From Chthonomonadaceae bacterium (GTDB lineage: Bacteria > Armatimonadota > Chthonomonadetes > Chthonomonadales > Chthonomonadaceae), in NCBI GenBank assembly GCA_025355115.1, contig JANXLO010000191.1:1-8177 (forward strand): a DNA stretch of 8,177 bases, read 5' to 3'. A program made the position numbers and the translations under genes. How positions within the stretch are numbered: the first letter of the stretch is position 1; each line of letters starts with the position of its first letter. Below, piece after piece: positions 6,781 through 8,177 of the stretch. Under the pieces are notes generated by a model. It was not told the DNA's origin. It saw nothing but the letters and a program-made list of their open reading frames with translations, and searched no databases.

Positions 6781-7287
6781 CTATTCAGGGGCGTTCAGCT
6801 TGTTGTAGATTGCCCGTATTCGCCTGACATGGTAAGCGACATTGGCCGAAGTACAGCCCACGATGTCCCCTACTTCACGCCATGTGTAGCCTTCCAGCAA
6901 CCCGCGCAGAATGCGTTTCTGAATTGGAGTCAACTCCGACTGAAGCGCGGCGAGATCTATGTCGCTGCGAGGGTCGAGATATGTGGCTGAATTCAATTCC
7001 AGGCCTCTCAACGCCAGGTGTTGCCGGCGTCGCTGCCATCGGATGGAGTCGAGAATTCGCCATCGGGCACGTTTCAGAAGGTGTTGTTCAGGAGTTCCCA
7101 CGGTCAGATCGAGGTGCGGCAGAGTCTCCAGCACCGCAACCCAGGCCTCCTGACGCAGATCGTCGGGATCTACGCCGCACTGACGTCCGAAGTAGGCCGC
7201 CATCTTCTCAATGCGAGATTTTATTGTCTCCAACATCCGCGTGCTGTCAAGCGTTTGTTCGGAGATCTGTTCTAACAGTGGCTGCAT
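6781..7287 (-). CDS. Small sigma-70 family RNA polymerase sigma factor (ECF-like)
   Basis: The 168-residue product has only sigma regions 2 and 4, the architecture of ECF sigma factors. Region 2 spans about 20-90: 'DPDDLRQEAWVAVLE' at 40-54 (core-binding 2.1/2.2) and 'RARWRILDSIRWQRRRQ' at 73-89 (2.3/2.4, aromatic and basic residues expected to contact promoter DNA). Region 4 spans about 119-164: 'LTPIQKRILRGLLEGYTWREVG' followed by a helix-turn-helix, 'GCTSANVAYHVRRIR'. I chose ATG at 7287 because AGAGG lies seven bases upstream and the product starts just before region 2. An in-frame ATG at 7395 lacks a ribosome binding site and would put a terminator hairpin inside the coding sequence. No anti-sigma gene is adjacent in the window. 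A non-sigma DNA-binding regulator of similar fold is possible but less likely. Target promoters are unknown. Confidence 0.85.
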   Translation of the reverse strand: MQPLLEQISEQTLDSTRMLETIKSRIEKMAAYFGRQCGVDPDDLRQEAWVAVLETLPHLDLTVGTPEQHLLKRARWRILDSIRWQRRRQHLALRGLELNSATYLDPRSDIDLAALQSELTPIQKRILRGLLEGYTWREVGDIVGCTSANVAYHVRRIRAIYNKLNAPE

Positions 7288-7313
7288 CACGAAACCTCTC
7301 TTAAAGGGCAGGC

Positions 7314-7351
7314 AAAACGAAAAAACACCGTCGGTTTCTCCACCGGCGGCG
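7314..7351 (-). terminator. Intrinsic terminator inside the sigma-gene leader (attenuator candidate)
   Basis: On the minus strand, 7351-7342 pairs with 7335-7326 around a GGAGAA loop (10 positions, one C-A mismatch, one G-U). Six Us follow (7325-7320), then CG and four more Us. The hairpin ends only about 35 nt before the sigma-gene start, so read-through is needed for expression from any upstream promoter. It could instead be the late terminator of the gene at 7744-8177, but that stop lies almost 400 nt upstream. Confidence 0.65.
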
Positions 7352-7428
7352 CTCAGTTCCCGAGACGTCAGAATCCGTGCGCGACTACTCGTCATGCCAC
7401 ACGGCCCTGCGCCCTATTAAGAAGAGGC
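7314..7428 (-). ncRNA. Candidate structured leader or small RNA before the sigma-like gene
   Basis: From a predicted transcription start near 7428 the minus-strand RNA can form a hairpin from CCGUGU (7404-7399) and GCACGG (7380-7375) with a short inner stem, and a longer-range stem from GGCGC (7413-7409) and GCGCC (7352-7348). The long-range stem uses part of the 5' arm of the terminator at 7351-7326, so the two cannot fully form together. This is the logic of a transcription attenuator or riboswitch. I do not recognise a known riboswitch class. The structure is by-eye pairing only, without covariation support. Confidence 0.35.
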
Positions 7429-7435
7429 TAACTAA

Positions 7436-7465
7436 AATGTACTGCTCCGACCGTCAGACGGTCAA
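7436..7465 (-). promoter_or_regulatory. Candidate promoter of the sigma-like gene with overlapping operator-like repeat
   Basis: On the minus strand TTGACC (7465-7460) is followed after 18 bp by TACATT (7441-7436). A perfect 15-bp inverted repeat, GACCGTC-A-GACGGTC (7449-7463), overlaps the -35 box and enters the spacer, where a bound dimeric protein would block RNA polymerase. The promoter match is moderate (-10 four of six). Confidence 0.4.
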
Positions 7466-7743
7466 AGACTAGAACACTCGGTGGAGAGGGCCAATATGCG
7501 ATTTTCCACAAGAAACGACGCATTTATTGTCAACATTCGACACCTCCGTTCCGCAGTAGTGCGAAGCCTGAGCCTCGCGGATTGTTCATTGTTAGTAGAG
7601 CAACGACGTTGAACCACGTCTGCTCTGCAATCATTATCGCCGCACACATGCATTATGCTAAAGGGCAAGAAACACTTTTTTCCATAGTCTGCCAAGGTGA
7701 CGTCAAAGGATTGGCGAACGCCCCCTATTCCCCTTCACATACG
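7466..7743. other. Intergenic stretch without a supported gene
   Basis: Together with the sigma leader this makes a 456-bp gap between genes. Short open frames occur on both strands, but none has a ribosome binding site, recognisable domain or convincing composition. A perfect TTGACA lies on the minus strand at 7533-7528, but no good -10 follows at 16-18 bp. No strong hairpin with a U-tract follows the stop at 7744; only a very short GGC/GCC stem is visible near 7710. Confidence 0.6.
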
Positions 7744-8177
7744 CTAAACACCTTTCTGGATCAAGGCTTCGTCAGCAAGCCGTTCGGTTAGAGTGCGGGG
7801 GCGGGCGGGCAGTGCATCGACGCGCTCACCTATGTCTAGTATCAGATTGGAAAGTCGCTCAATTGCCTTGAGATCGTTGACCTCACCCGCTCGCCTCCAC
7901 TCCATCGTCCCAAGCCGTATATATAGCTCCACATCCTGGTATCGATTGAGTTCCTGCCGCACCTCTGGCGTAAGTATAGTCGGGACAGCATTGGGGTCGT
8001 TGCTTACAACGAAAAACCTACGGCTGAATTCCGGATCCTGCAACCCATGATCCGCTACCTCTTTCCGGGTCTGCGCCTCTTCGAGCATGCTCTTGCGCCG
8101 CAGCCCTAATACAAAGCCAGCCGCGTTTTTGATCGGGATGCTTGCCTTGGTATGATAATAGGGAGCGTCGTCCTCAC
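7744..8177 (-). CDS. Uncharacterised protein, 3' part only
   Basis: A reading frame enters from the right edge and runs 143 complete codons to TAG at 7744 without a stop, so the start is outside the window. The visible part is mostly soluble and helical, with a motif-like segment 'DPEFSRRFFVVSNDP' followed by 'ILTPEVRQEL'. This resembles, from memory, a phrase found in uncharacterised bacterial proteins where a 'D/E-F-x-RR-F' block precedes 'ALLTPEVR'. No transmembrane span is visible; 'NAAGFVLGLRRK' upstream is not hydrophobic enough. The last 60 residues are charged, with a Leu/Ile-rich helix ('IERLSNLILDIGERVDAL'). I do not recognise a function. It lies on the same strand as the sigma-like gene but is separated by about 450 bp with a promoter candidate, so it is probably a separate unit. 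Confidence 0.75.
   Translation of the reverse strand, partial: EDDAPYYHTKASIPIKNAAGFVLGLRRKSMLEEAQTRKEVADHGLQDPEFSRRFFVVSNDPNAVPTILTPEVRQELNRYQDVELYIRLGTMEWRRAGEVNDLKAIERLSNLILDIGERVDALPARPRTLTERLADEALIQKGV

Noticed and set aside
7288..7395. N-terminal extension of the sigma-like protein from ATG 7395
   Set aside because: There is no ribosome binding site, the extra 36 residues are unlike sigma proteins, and the extension would span the leader terminator. A leader-peptide role is not excluded.
7462..7695. 77-codon Cys-rich minus-strand frame in the intergenic region
   Set aside because: Its start is TTG without a ribosome binding site and it overlaps the promoter region of the sigma-like gene; no family resemblance.

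Overview
The window looks like a chromosomal segment from an acidobacterium (Acidobacteriota, probably class Terriglobia). This is inferred from protein style and gene order: a sugar-transporter binding protein fused to its permease, a secreted protein of DUF5666-like repeats beside a large porin, signal peptides ending in 'AQ', and rpsT convergent with holA. Base composition is moderate, roughly mid-50s percent GC by eye. No single marker fixes the phylum. I see no tRNA, rRNA, CRISPR array or insertion sequence.

Layout. Positions 1-2049 (minus) hold the first 683 codons of an ABC sugar importer in which a lipoprotein-type solute-binding domain is fused to a MalF-type permease; the gene continues past the left edge. 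A divergent promoter region (2050-2262) separates it from rpsT (2263-2547, plus; ribosomal protein S20, GTG start). rpsT converges on holA (2627-3766, minus; DNA polymerase III delta) across 79 bp holding one hairpin. Upstream of holA on the same strand are a porin-like outer-membrane protein (3794-5617) and a secreted protein with three DUF5666-like repeats (5650-6618). The gaps are 27 and 32 nt, so these three genes probably form one transcription unit. A strong intrinsic terminator (6725-6762) closes off the gene before them, a small sigma-70-like factor (6781-7287). The sigma gene has a leader of about 140 nt with its own promoter candidate, a perfect inverted repeat over the -35 box, and an intrinsic terminator just before the ribosome binding site. 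The right end (7744-8177, minus) is the 3' part of a gene I cannot identify.

Working together. The importer would take sugars across the inner membrane. The porin and the DUF5666-like protein would act in the outer membrane and periplasm. RpsT and HolA are housekeeping genes. The sigma-like factor is separately regulated and may be attenuated. The observations most worth following are the binding-protein/permease fusion, the sigma leader with its competing RNA pairings, and the DUF5666-like/porin/holA unit.
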